DNA of 33,018 nucleotides, taken from positions 1-33,018 of the forward strand of contig JAHJTW010000117.1 in NCBI GenBank assembly GCA_018829565.1, read 5' to 3'. The stretch is from a bacterium (GTDB taxonomy: Bacteria > Krumholzibacteriota > Krumholzibacteriia > LZORAL124-64-63). A model generated the notes under the pieces. That model was given only the letters and a program-made list of their open reading frames with translations, did no database searches and was not told where the DNA came from. The translations under genes were made by a program, and so were the position numbers. Below are positions 14,975-25,463 of this stretch, one piece after another (the first letter of the stretch is position 1; each line of letters begins with the position of its first letter).

Positions 14975-16039
14975 TCCCCCGGGCAGTCGCTCGATCAGCT
15001 GCTTGAATTCCTCCCTGGTCGTGTGGGCCGTCACCGTGTACCGGCCCACGTGCCAGGGCCCGTGTCCGGGGTCGAAGGTCCGTCGGTGGAGGCTGACGGT
15101 GCCGGCGAAACCCACCGAGTTCGCCACGCTGTCCAGGTCCCCGTTCCCGAAACCGAAGGGCCACGCCAGCCAGCGGGCCGGCGCCCCGGTGTTGCGCACC
15201 AGAGCGGCCCGGCTGACCAGGAGGTCGTCGGTGACCGGTCCGAATCTCCCTCCCCGCAGGGCCTGCCAGGATCCCCTGGCCGGATCCTGCGCCTCGGCCC
15301 CGGCCAGGGCGGCCAGTTCCTTCAGGTTCAGCAGGCGGTCGGTCTCGCGGGTATATTCCGGTTCCCAGGTCACCGGGACCCGGCCGGCCTGCCCGTCCAC
15401 CTTGTAATGGAGCCGGTTGGTGTGGGACCCGAGGATCACCAGACCGCTGTCCTGCATTTCCCTCAGCTCGTCCCAGGAGCAGATGTCCAGGCCGCTGAAG
15501 GTCCCGCCGGCGAAGGACGTGGGCACGAAGAGGTGGGCGCGGACCCCGTACTCCCTGAGGAGGGGGAAGGCCAGGCGGTGGAAGCTGCGCTCGGCGTCGT
15601 CGACCGTCAGGACGACCGCCCGTTCCGGCAGGGGATCCCCGTGGGCGGCGAGGGCAGTCACCTCGTCCAGGGTCAGGACCTCGACGCCGGATTCGGCCAG
15701 GTATTCCAGTTGCCAGGCGAACTCCCCGATGGGGGTGGTCCAGAACTCCTCGGTCCCCAGGGCGGGCAGGCCGAACAGGAGGCTGCCCCCGACCTTGGCC
15801 AGGTAGGCCGGATCGACGTCCGCCCGGAAATAGTGGTAGCACAGGACGGGGATCCCGGAACGTCCCGGGACGTCGGGGGCGACCCGGCCCGCGGCGGTCT
15901 GGGGTGGGTCCAGGAAGTCGTGGGCCGCGTCCGGCGCCTGGTCCCGGCATCCGGCGGCGGCCAGGCAGCAGACCAGCAGGATGACCACGGCCGGGAACGT
16001 CGCGGATCGGGTCCGGGTGTGCTCGTCGGATCCGGTCAT
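14942..16039 (-). CDS. pgaB: PgaB/IcaB-like poly-GlcNAc deacetylase lipoprotein
   Basis: A 365-residue polysaccharide deacetylase. A signal peptide with lipobox LAAAGC (Cys31) marks it as a lipoprotein. The NodB-type catalytic domain shows PVLCYHYF (64-71), the metal-binding pair Asp147-Asp148 in LTVDDAERSF, and SHTNRLH (His206 and His211), then AWPFGFGN further on. PgaB enzymes remove some acetyl groups from poly-beta-1,6-GlcNAc so that it can leave the cell. The E. coli protein has a second glycoside-hydrolase domain of about 300 residues; here it is absent, so the length matches the shorter IcaB-like form. The start overlaps the stop of the pgaA-like gene by one base (TGATG). It is the last gene of the pgaD-C-A-B operon. 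Confidence 0.85.
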   Translation of the reverse strand: MTGSDEHTRTRSATFPAVVILLVCCLAAAGCRDQAPDAAHDFLDPPQTAAGRVAPDVPGRSGIPVLCYHYFRADVDPAYLAKVGGSLLFGLPALGTEEFWTTPIGEFAWQLEYLAESGVEVLTLDEVTALAAHGDPLPERAVVLTVDDAERSFHRLAFPLLREYGVRAHLFVPTSFAGGTFSGLDICSWDELREMQDSGLVILGSHTNRLHYKVDGQAGRVPVTWEPEYTRETDRLLNLKELAALAGAEAQDPARGSWQALRGGRFGPVTDDLLVSRAALVRNTGAPARWLAWPFGFGNGDLDSVANSVGFAGTVSLHRRTFDPGHGPWHVGRYTVTAHTTREEFKQLIERLPGGSRPLAHLAHP

Positions 16040-17394
16040 CAGAAGATCCCCCGCAGGGACAGCCCCGCCGACGTCCGCCGGTACCCGCTGTCCGTGCTGA
16101 TGGCGCTCCGGGAATGGCCCGCATCGACGGCGACCAGCCAGTCCCCGGAAAGGCGCAGGCCCAGGTGGACGGACCCTCCGCCCACGGTGATGGCGTCCGC
16201 TCCGGTTTCCTTCTCCCGCCCCAGCGATCCGGCCGCCCTCAGGACGAACCGGCTCCGCCACAGGACCGCCGCGGCTTCGAGTCCTCCGTGGGCCACGTGG
16301 TCCGGAGCCCAGTATCCCCCGGGATAGGGACGGCTGTGATCGAGGACCGTGAAGGCCGCAGCCAGCTGGAGATCCACGGGACCCTCGTGCTTCCAGGTGG
16401 CCGCGAGCCGGCCTTGCCGTCGCTGGTTGCCGTCGGTGAACTCGCCCAGGCGGCCGACCGCGGTCAGGCCGATGCGCCGGGTGAGGCGAAGGTCGGCCGA
16501 GAGGTTCGTCTGCCGCAGGGCCAGTCTGCGCCCGAAGGCGAGGAAGGTCTCGACGGCCTGGTAGCCGGCGCCCGCGTCCAGGCGGACCCGGTCCCGGGGC
16601 AGCCAGGTGAACCAGAAGTCTCCGCCGGGCCGGTTCCAGTCCAGCTTCTCCGCTTCGCCTTCGAGGGGTTCGTCGCTGCGGAACGACTCCAGCCAGCCGG
16701 CGGCGTGGAGGGACAGGTTCCTGCGCAGGGGGAAGCCCGCACCGGCCTCCCAGCGCAGGGCGGTGAGGTCGGGCCGGCCCGGCTGGCGGTAGAGGCTGAC
16801 CCGCGGGCCGGTATGCAGGAGGATGCCGGCCACCGGGACGGCCCCCTGGATCCGGAAGCGGGCGATGTCCAGGTCGTCGGAGTCCCAGCTGGATTCCCAG
16901 CCGATGAGGGCCAGGGGGGTGTACTCGTCCAGCACCTTGAGCCGGAACTTCCGGGCGTCCCGGCCGCCCGCCGATGCCGGGCCGAAGCGGGACTCCACGT
17001 CCTCCAGAACCCCCCAGCCCTCGCGGTAGCGGTTGGCCCAGACCAGGCTCCGGCCCAGGCCGATGCGGGCGGCGGGATCGTCGGGTTCCGAGGTCGCAAG
17101 CTCCCGGTAAAGGTCCACGGCGCGCGCTTGCCGGCCGCTCCAGCTGCAGGCCAGGGCGAGGCCCAGCAGGGTCTCCCGGTCCCGCCGGGCCCCGGGGGCG
17201 TCCAGGTAGGCGGTGAACAGCGCGTAGGCCCGGTCGGAATCCTCGTTCCACAGGCTCGTGAAGGCGGCGCTGCGCAGATCGCCCGGAGCGCCGGTGGCGA
17301 AGGCGGGGCCGGGGCAGGTCGCCCAGGCCAGGGCCAGCAGGACCGCCGTCCACGCGGAGGGGAACCTGGGGAACCGCCCTGGGGCCTTCCTCAT
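16039..17394 (-). CDS. PgaA-like TPR and outer-membrane beta-barrel export protein
   Basis: A 451-residue exported protein. Residues 1-34 are a signal peptide. Residues 38-150 are helical with TPR-like repeats (LLGLALACSWSGRQARAVDLYRE, ARIGLGRSLVWANRYREG). Residues 155-451 are alternating polar and hydrophobic strands with many Arg, Gly and aromatic residues, and the chain ends in Phe (LRGIF), as in outer-membrane barrels. Its place between pgaC and pgaB makes it the likely porin that lets poly-GlcNAc out. E. coli PgaA is about 800 residues with many more TPRs, so this is a compact form. A YaiO-like barrel is an alternative reading. The start at 17394 overlaps the glycosyltransferase stop by ATGA. 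Confidence 0.7.
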   Translation of the reverse strand: MRKAPGRFPRFPSAWTAVLLALAWATCPGPAFATGAPGDLRSAAFTSLWNEDSDRAYALFTAYLDAPGARRDRETLLGLALACSWSGRQARAVDLYRELATSEPDDPAARIGLGRSLVWANRYREGWGVLEDVESRFGPASAGGRDARKFRLKVLDEYTPLALIGWESSWDSDDLDIARFRIQGAVPVAGILLHTGPRVSLYRQPGRPDLTALRWEAGAGFPLRRNLSLHAAGWLESFRSDEPLEGEAEKLDWNRPGGDFWFTWLPRDRVRLDAGAGYQAVETFLAFGRRLALRQTNLSADLRLTRRIGLTAVGRLGEFTDGNQRRQGRLAATWKHEGPVDLQLAAAFTVLDHSRPYPGGYWAPDHVAHGGLEAAAVLWRSRFVLRAAGSLGREKETGADAITVGGGSVHLGLRLSGDWLVAVDAGHSRSAISTDSGYRRTSAGLSLRGIF

Positions 17395-18659
17395 TCCCGG
17401 ATGGGTTTCCACAGCGTGATCCTCTTCTTCTGGCGGTTGACCAGGAAACCCCGGGGGGCGGTGATGACGGTGATGACGGCCATCAGGATCCAGTAGACCA
17501 GGGGATAGAACACGGCCACCAGGTAGTAGCGCGGCAGCTTGTCGTCGTAGTGCCTGTCCAGGGCCACCCCGGTCAGCAGCTGGACCAGGCAGACCGAGGC
17601 GATGAGCATCCCCCAGAAGTTGGGAATGGGGGACGCCCCCACGGGGGGATAGCCCACGGCGAAACTGACGAACCAGACGACCGTCAGGATGACGTAGGTG
17701 TAGGCCCAGGCCACCGACAGGTGGGCCTCGACGACCACGGGCCAGAAGCGCCGGTGCTTGCGGTCCAGGAGGGTGCGGCCGTGCCTGACCAGCACCTGGC
17801 TGAGGCCCAGGGCCCAGCGGCGGCGCTGGCGCCACAGGCCCTCGAGGGACTGGGGGACGCGCATCCACATCACCGCGCGGGATTCGTAGCGCACGTCCCA
17901 GTGCCGCAGCTGCAGACGCCAGGTCAGGTCGATGTCCTCGGTGGCCATCTCGGGCGAGTAGAGGCCGACGTCGTACAGGGCTTCGCGCCGGAAGATGCCG
18001 ACGACCCCGCTCATGGTCATGATGCGGCCCCAGACCCGCTGGGCGCGTCGCATGAGGGAGATGATGGAGGCGAATTCGATGGCCTGGAGCTTGGCCAGGA
18101 AACTGTCCCGGTTGACGACGCGGGGATTGCCGGTGACGGCCGCGCACCGGGGCGACCGGAAGTGGGGCACCATCCGGTCGAGGATGTCGGGCGCCGGGAC
18201 CGCGTCGGCGTCCATGACGAACACCAGGTCCCCGTTGGTCAGGGGGATGGCGTCGTTGAGGGCCATGGCCTTGCCCTCGTTGACGGACTTGCGCACCAGG
18301 CGCACCCGCGGATCCGCCAGGAACGGTTCGATCTCCAGGAGGGTGCGGTCGGTGGAGCAGTCGTCCACCACGACGACCTCGTAGCGGGGGTAGTCCACCC
18401 GCAGGACCCCGTCGAGGGTCGCCGCGATGTTCGCCTCCTCGTTGTAGGCCGGGATGAGGAACGACACGAGGGGGGAATGATCCCGGGAGTAGAAGGCGGC
18501 GAGCCGTTCGGGGCCCAGGGCCTCCCGGCGTCTGAAGAAGATGAGGGAGGTGAAGATCCACATGACGCTGGTGATCAGGGGGTACCAGGCGAAGTACAGC
18601 AGCAGGGCCAGGTAGACCGGGGTGGACTGGAAGGCGACGACGGCGCCGTAGACGTCCAT
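17391..18659 (-). CDS. pgaC: PgaC/IcaA-type poly-beta-1,6-GlcNAc synthase
   Basis: A 422-residue membrane GT2 glycosyltransferase that polymerises GlcNAc from UDP-GlcNAc at the inner membrane. An N-terminal TM helix (15-42) precedes the catalytic domain with FLIPAYNEE (67-75), VVDDCSTD (97-104), the DAD metal site (150-152), TEDIDLTW (240-247) and QRRRW (278-282), all needed for processive synthases. Three to four TM helices follow (about 310-336, 348-368 and 378-401). The order and the PgaD-like partner upstream support PgaC over cellulose or hyaluronan synthase. The start at 18659 overlaps the pgaD-like stop by one base (TGATG) and its stop overlaps the pgaA-like start (ATGA). In other bacteria cyclic-di-GMP activates PgaCD; no regulator gene is visible here. 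Confidence 0.9.
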   Translation of the reverse strand: MDVYGAVVAFQSTPVYLALLLYFAWYPLITSVMWIFTSLIFFRRREALGPERLAAFYSRDHSPLVSFLIPAYNEEANIAATLDGVLRVDYPRYEVVVVDDCSTDRTLLEIEPFLADPRVRLVRKSVNEGKAMALNDAIPLTNGDLVFVMDADAVPAPDILDRMVPHFRSPRCAAVTGNPRVVNRDSFLAKLQAIEFASIISLMRRAQRVWGRIMTMSGVVGIFRREALYDVGLYSPEMATEDIDLTWRLQLRHWDVRYESRAVMWMRVPQSLEGLWRQRRRWALGLSQVLVRHGRTLLDRKHRRFWPVVVEAHLSVAWAYTYVILTVVWFVSFAVGYPPVGASPIPNFWGMLIASVCLVQLLTGVALDRHYDDKLPRYYLVAVFYPLVYWILMAVITVITAPRGFLVNRQKKRITLWKPIRE

Positions 18660-19024
18660 CAGGACCCCTTTCCCCAGCCGGCGGTGTAGACCTTCCGGTC
18701 GTCGCCGTCCAGGCTGATCCCGATCACGGGGGCCTTCTTGAGGGCCGCCAGGTCCGGTCCGATCACCGGTCGGCCCAGGGTGTCGCGATCCAGGATCTCG
18801 GGGCCGGGAGCCGGACGTTCCCGGCGGCGGTTGCGGGCGGCGAGGTTCAGGTTGTGCCTCACCCACAGCAGGGTGGCGATCAGGCCCAGGCCCGCGATCC
18901 CGGACAGCACACCCAGGGCCTGGAAGCCGGCCAGGGAGATCTGCCTGCCGCTCACCACGTACCAGTAGTAGCCGAAGAGGATCCACATCAGGATCGATGC
19001 CAGGTAATGCCAGAAATCCCGCAC
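18659..19024 (-). CDS. pgaD: PgaD-like small membrane subunit
   Basis: A 121-residue protein with two predicted TM helices (about 7-25 and 33-54) and a charged cytoplasmic tail, the same size and layout as PgaD, which binds PgaC and cyclic-di-GMP to switch on poly-GlcNAc synthesis. Features such as WYVV after the first helix and basic residues after the second (RNRRRERP) fit. Sequence similarity to E. coli PgaD is low by eye, so the assignment relies on the operon position directly before pgaC. The GTG start at 19024 is preceded by AAGGAG with 9 nt spacing. It heads the operon and is divergent from alaS across about 240 nt. Confidence 0.75.
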   Translation of the reverse strand: MRDFWHYLASILMWILFGYYWYVVSGRQISLAGFQALGVLSGIAGLGLIATLLWVRHNLNLAARNRRRERPAPGPEILDRDTLGRPVIGPDLAALKKAPVIGISLDGDDRKVYTAGWGKGS

Positions 19025-19105
19025 CTCACCACACTCCTTGGGTCGGCGGCCGGGCGGACCCGGGCCTCGGGGCGATGGCCTTCAAGGGGGCCGTCCGGGG
19101 GCAGG

Positions 19106-19134
19106 TTGACCGGGAACCCTGCTGCTTTTACAAT
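19106..19134 (+). promoter_or_regulatory. Near-consensus promoter for alaS
   Basis: TTGACC (19106-19111), exactly 17 nt, then TACAAT (19129-19134), each 5 of 6 to consensus, in an otherwise very GC-rich region. It would start transcription near 19141, about 127 nt before the alaS start. Confidence 0.75.
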
Positions 19135-19267
19135 ATCAAGCTCCCGGAGGCCATCTTCCGGCCGTCCCGGGCAGCCCGAACCAGAGGTACCGGCGAACCC
19201 GTCACCGCTTTTTTCGGCAGGGACGGGTTTCCATGTAGAGAATTCCCACCCGATGTCAGGAGCCGCT

Positions 19268-21982
<2,715 letters not shown>

Positions 21983-22002
21983 TCCCTTGTCCGGCGGCAT
22001 GC

Positions 22003-22032
22003 GGGCTCCCCCGGCCAGGGGGAGCCCTTTTT
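22003..22032 (+). terminator. Intrinsic terminator of alaS
   Basis: A 10-bp perfect stem (GGGCTCCCCC with GGGGGAGCCC, loop GGCCA) followed by TTTTT, 20 nt after the alaS stop. The last T is also the final base of the convergent nitroreductase gene. Confidence 0.92.
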
Positions 22033-22706
22033 CAATCCCGGATGTTCAGATAGGCGGCGGGGTCCTTGCGCCGGATGTCCGGCACGGTCGCCCCCGGGGC
22101 GGGGTGCCCCACGACCAGTAGCAGGAACGGCTTCTCGTTGGCGGGGCGCTCGAGGATCTCGTTGAGGAATCCCATGGGGCTGGGCGTGTGGGTCAGGGTG
22201 CAGAGGCCGGCCTCGTGCAGGGCGGCGATGAGGAAGCCGCAGGCCAGACCCACCGATTCCTTGGTGTAGTAGTGCTTGATCTTCTCGCCGCCGGGCCCTG
22301 TCCCGTGTCGCTGTTCGAAGACGGCGATGAGCCAGGGGGCGATCTCGAGGAAGGGTTTCTCGGCATCGGTGCCCAGGGGTTCGAGATCCGCCAGCCAGTC
22401 TTCCGGTGCGCGCCCGGCGTAGAACCGGCTTTCCTCCTCCTCGGCGGCCAGCCGGATGCGGCGCTTGACCTCCGGGTTCCCCACCAGTTCGAAGTGCCAG
22501 GGCTGCTTGTTGGCGCCGCTGGGCGCCTGGGCCGCGGCTTCGATGCAGGCGCGGACGATCTCCACCGGCACGGGTCGGTCCGAGAAATCACGCACGCTCC
22601 GCCGCGTGGTCAGGGCATCGCGGAAGGCCACGGCTGCGGCGAGCATGCCGGCCGCGTCCCGGGCGGGACGCAGGGGGAGGGGGATGCGCCGGGGATTTTC
22701 ATTCAT
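22032..22706 (-). CDS. Nitroreductase-family flavoprotein
   Basis: A 224-residue FMN-dependent nitroreductase-fold protein. RRSVRDFSDRPVP (35-47) is the phosphate-binding start of the family, AAAQAPSGANKQPWHF (57-72) matches the iodotyrosine deiodinase-like subgroup, and GLACGFLIAALHEAGLCTLTHTPSP is the dimer and flavin-binding helix region. The family reduces nitro compounds, quinones or halogenated phenols with NAD(P)H; the substrate is unknown here. It is cytosolic by absence of a signal. It begins 12 nt after the stop of the envelope protein gene upstream and has AAAGGA as ribosome site, so the two may share a transcript although their functions look unrelated. Confidence 0.88.
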   Translation of the reverse strand: MNENPRRIPLPLRPARDAAGMLAAAVAFRDALTTRRSVRDFSDRPVPVEIVRACIEAAAQAPSGANKQPWHFELVGNPEVKRRIRLAAEEEESRFYAGRAPEDWLADLEPLGTDAEKPFLEIAPWLIAVFEQRHGTGPGGEKIKHYYTKESVGLACGFLIAALHEAGLCTLTHTPSPMGFLNEILERPANEKPFLLLVVGHPAPGATVPDIRRKDPAAYLNIRD

Positions 22707-22717
22707 CGCGGTGTCCT

Positions 22718-23839
22718 TTACCGATCCTGCCCGGATCCGAAGGCGAGACCGGCTCCGATGACCCAGAAATCCGAGATCCCGCCGTCGAACTCGCCGTGGA
22801 GATTGAAGTGGTACGTGACCCCCAGATACCCCGCCGTCCTGCCGGCCCCCGCATGGAGGAGCCCCCCCCCGACGTGGGCGCCGGGGTAGAGGTCGCTGGC
22901 GATGTTCGCGCCGGCGCCGAGATCCAGGTAGGGCCGCAAACCGCCGCCGATGGCGCCGATCCTCAGGTCCAGGCCGACGGTCACCACGGGATCCCCGAAA
23001 GTGGAGCTCCCCTGGTAGTCCGGTGTGGAGAACGTGCGCGTTCCGGTCAGATGGTGATAGCCGATGGCGGGCCCCAGGGTCGCCTTGGCGCCGATGCGCC
23101 GCATGAGTCCGCTCCGCAGGGACAGCCCGGAGAGCTGGTATCCCTGGCTCTTCCCCATGGCGTAGCCGACCTGGACGTCGAGGTTGGTGGGGGCCGAGGG
23201 CTCGATCTGGGGTTCCGGTGCGTGGGAATCGCTTTCGGGATGGATGGTGTACCAGGAATAGGTCAGTGCACCGATGCCGGCCCCGATGCCGCCTCCGACC
23301 GCAGCCCCGATTCCACCCCCGACCAGGCCGAAGGCGATCACGGGCTGGACGTCGCTGTCCTGGCTGTCGTTCAACCCGGTAACGACGAGGCCGAGCAGGA
23401 CGCCCAGGGTGCCGCCCGCCAGTCCCCCGGCCGTCAGGCCCCAGTTCCCGCCCCGCGCGGCTCCGGACCGGCGTTGCTGGATGCGGGCTATTTCCGCGAG
23501 CGGCGCAGGGATGAGGTCGGTTGGTCGGCCCGTACCCAGGAACTCCTGGTAACCGTCAGGGGAAAGGAGCAGCAGGGTGTCGGCCCGGACCAGGTAGGGG
23601 TGGCCTTCGATCTGGACGCGGGAGAACAGGGTGACCCGCAGGAGGCGGTCCTGCTCGGCGGTGGCCAGGGTGGATCTGAGATCCGGATGGACCTCCTGGA
23701 TCCCCTCCGATGGCGAGACATCCGGGAAGTCGCCGGGCTCGGCGGCGGCGGTGAAGGCAGCCAGGAGAACGAGCAGTGCCATCAAGACGGCGCTCGGCCC
23801 CGGTTTCCAGCGTCCTTTGCGGAGAGTGGCGGGGGCCAT
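22718..23839 (-). CDS. Exported glycine-zipper / beta-barrel-like protein of unknown function
   Basis: Function not recognised. A 373-residue protein; the ATG at 23839 follows GGGAGG and opens a signal peptide (residues 1-32, ending AAA). A soluble segment (VTLFSRVQIEGHPYLVRADTL, up to about residue 125) is followed by a glycine-zipper-like hydrophobic region (GGLAGGTLGVLLGLV and VGGGIGAAVGGGIGAGIGAL, roughly 140-205). The last 150 residues look like outer-membrane strands (LDVQVGYAM, VTVGLDLRIGAIGGGLRPYLDLGAG, GYLGVTYHFNLHG). It could be an outer-membrane protein with a membrane-inserted hinge. It is probably co-transcribed with the nitroreductase. Confidence 0.75.
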   Translation of the reverse strand: MAPATLRKGRWKPGPSAVLMALLVLLAAFTAAAEPGDFPDVSPSEGIQEVHPDLRSTLATAEQDRLLRVTLFSRVQIEGHPYLVRADTLLLLSPDGYQEFLGTGRPTDLIPAPLAEIARIQQRRSGAARGGNWGLTAGGLAGGTLGVLLGLVVTGLNDSQDSDVQPVIAFGLVGGGIGAAVGGGIGAGIGALTYSWYTIHPESDSHAPEPQIEPSAPTNLDVQVGYAMGKSQGYQLSGLSLRSGLMRRIGAKATLGPAIGYHHLTGTRTFSTPDYQGSSTFGDPVVTVGLDLRIGAIGGGLRPYLDLGAGANIASDLYPGAHVGGGLLHAGAGRTAGYLGVTYHFNLHGEFDGGISDFWVIGAGLAFGSGQDR

Positions 23840-23870
23840 CGGTCCTCCCGGGCCTGCAGTTTCCGTGTCG

Positions 23871-23876
23871 ATTATA
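23871..23876 (-). promoter_or_regulatory. Possible -10 TATAAT before the glycine-zipper gene
   Basis: On the minus strand a perfect TATAAT lies 32 nt upstream of the ATG at 23839. No recognisable -35 or extended -10 accompanies it. Confidence 0.35.
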
Positions 23877-23907
23877 ATCCTACGTCCGTGAAGGGCGGAC
23901 GTTCCGG

Positions 23908-23938
23908 AAAAACCGAGGGGGCGCCATGGCGCCCCCTC
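23908..23938 (-). terminator. Intrinsic terminator of the cytochrome operon
   Basis: An inverted repeat GAGGGGGCGCC / GGCGCCCCCTC (23915-23938, centred on AT) is followed on the minus strand by GG and TTTTT (23912-23908). It lies 17 nt after the stop of the hexahaem gene. Confidence 0.88.
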
Positions 23939-23954
23939 CATGCATCCCCAGGAA

Positions 23955-25451
23955 TCAGGGCACGAGGCCCAGGAACTCCTGCTGCAGGAAGTGATGCAGC
24001 TTCCGGTCGGGGTCCTTCTCGGCCACCGGTAGAAGGTACTGGAACCGGCTCGGCGCGTCCATGGCCAGGATGGAATGGCACAGGGTGCAGTCGTAGGGGA
24101 TCGCCTCGCCGGCTTCGTCCACCAGGTCGGGATTGTGGCAACGGAAGCACCCCCCTTGCCCCCGATGGCCCAGGTGGTCGGGATACGGGTTCCACCCCAC
24201 GTTCATGGGGAAGAAGATGTTGTCGGCGAAGATCTCCTGCAAGGCGGCGACCAGGCGGTCGGTGCGCGGGTCGGTGGCCAGCCTTTGGTGGCCTGCCATT
24301 CTCCGGTAGGTTCCGCGCACGGACCGATCGATGCCGGCGAGGGCGGCCTCCTTGTCGGGATGGTCCCCGAGCAGGGCCTGCAGGCCGATCTTCTTGGCGA
24401 AGGGCAGGGTGGTGTCGATGTCGCCGGTGGCCAGAGCCAGGTCCAGGGCGGCCTCGGGGTCCCTGAAGATGTGGGTGGCCCGGTTGTGGCAGTCCACGCA
24501 GTCCATGGACCGCGGCTCGAGGGGATGATCGCCTTCGGGTTCGGGAAGGGGGGGCAGGTTCCGGTTGGTGAAACGGTGGAATGCGTCCCCCCGCCTGACC
24601 TCGACCCATTCCATCACCAGCCGCTTGTCGTCCGCCGTGCGGTAACGGACCTCGTTGGCGGCGGCGACGTGCCAGTGGATGGTGCCTTCCTCCTTGCCGC
24701 TGCCGCTGCCCACCTTCAGGGCCAGGGTGGTGAAGCTCGGGGTGTTGTGCTCGTCCCGGGCGAAGTGGGCGACGGTCTTGATGCGGTCGCCGTAGAATTT
24801 CTCGGGCCAGTGGCACTTCTCGCAGGTCTCCCGGGCGGGACGCAGCTGGTGGACGGGGGTGGGGACGGGTTTCTCGTAGAGGTCGAAGGTCGCCGAGATG
24901 ACCTGCCACAATCCGTTCAGCTTGGCGTTGACCAGGGCACCGGCCCCTTCGCCGACGTGGCAGTCCACGCAGCGGACGCTGGCGTGGGGGGAATTCCGGT
25001 AGGCCGTCCACTCGGGTTCCATGATGGGATGGCAGGCGGTTCCGCAGAACTCCGGCGTGTCCATGAAGTGGAGCATGCGCGCTCCGCCGACCCCGAGGAA
25101 CAGGATGTTCACCACGGTGAGCAGGGCGATCATCCCGACCAGGGACGACCCGAGCCGCTTGGCCCGGGTCATGTCGTCGGGGAACCGCCGGGTGAGCAGT
25201 TCGCTGGTCGGCCTTCCCACCTGCCGACGATAGATTCCCCAGCCTACCGGCACGAGGATCAGACCCAGGATGAACAGCGCCGGCAAGGCCATGTAGCTGA
25301 TCATCCCGACGTAGGCGTTGGTCACCAGGCCTGCGACGTGCATCAACTCGAAGAACACGAAGAGCACGAAGGCGGAGGTCGTCAACGCGACCCCCGCCGT
25401 GCCGATCCAGTTGGTCGCGACGCCGCGGATAAAGAGCTGGAATCGCTTCAT
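23955..25451 (-). CDS. Membrane-anchored hexahaem cytochrome c, NapC/NirT-related
   Basis: A 498-residue protein with three predicted N-terminal TM helices (about 15-42, 48-72 and 102-124) and a large periplasmic haem domain. Haem sites: CGTACH at Cys136 (a CX3CH form), then CVDCH (161), CEKCH (210), CVDCH (318), CFRCH (435) and CTLCH (455), giving six. The segment from EFCGTACHPIMEPEW to CVDCHVGEGA resembles the first part of NapC/NirT quinol-oxidising cytochromes, followed by a longer C-terminal region. It probably carries electrons between the quinone pool and the octahaem protein encoded 12 nt upstream, like HaoC/CycM partners of HAO-like enzymes. The ribosome site is AAGGG before the ATG at 25451. 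A strong terminator follows. Confidence 0.88.
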   Translation of the reverse strand: MKRFQLFIRGVATNWIGTAGVALTTSAFVLFVFFELMHVAGLVTNAYVGMISYMALPALFILGLILVPVGWGIYRRQVGRPTSELLTRRFPDDMTRAKRLGSSLVGMIALLTVVNILFLGVGGARMLHFMDTPEFCGTACHPIMEPEWTAYRNSPHASVRCVDCHVGEGAGALVNAKLNGLWQVISATFDLYEKPVPTPVHQLRPARETCEKCHWPEKFYGDRIKTVAHFARDEHNTPSFTTLALKVGSGSGKEEGTIHWHVAAANEVRYRTADDKRLVMEWVEVRRGDAFHRFTNRNLPPLPEPEGDHPLEPRSMDCVDCHNRATHIFRDPEAALDLALATGDIDTTLPFAKKIGLQALLGDHPDKEAALAGIDRSVRGTYRRMAGHQRLATDPRTDRLVAALQEIFADNIFFPMNVGWNPYPDHLGHRGQGGCFRCHNPDLVDEAGEAIPYDCTLCHSILAMDAPSRFQYLLPVAEKDPDRKLHHFLQQEFLGLVP

Positions 25452-25463
25452 CGTTCGGCCCTT

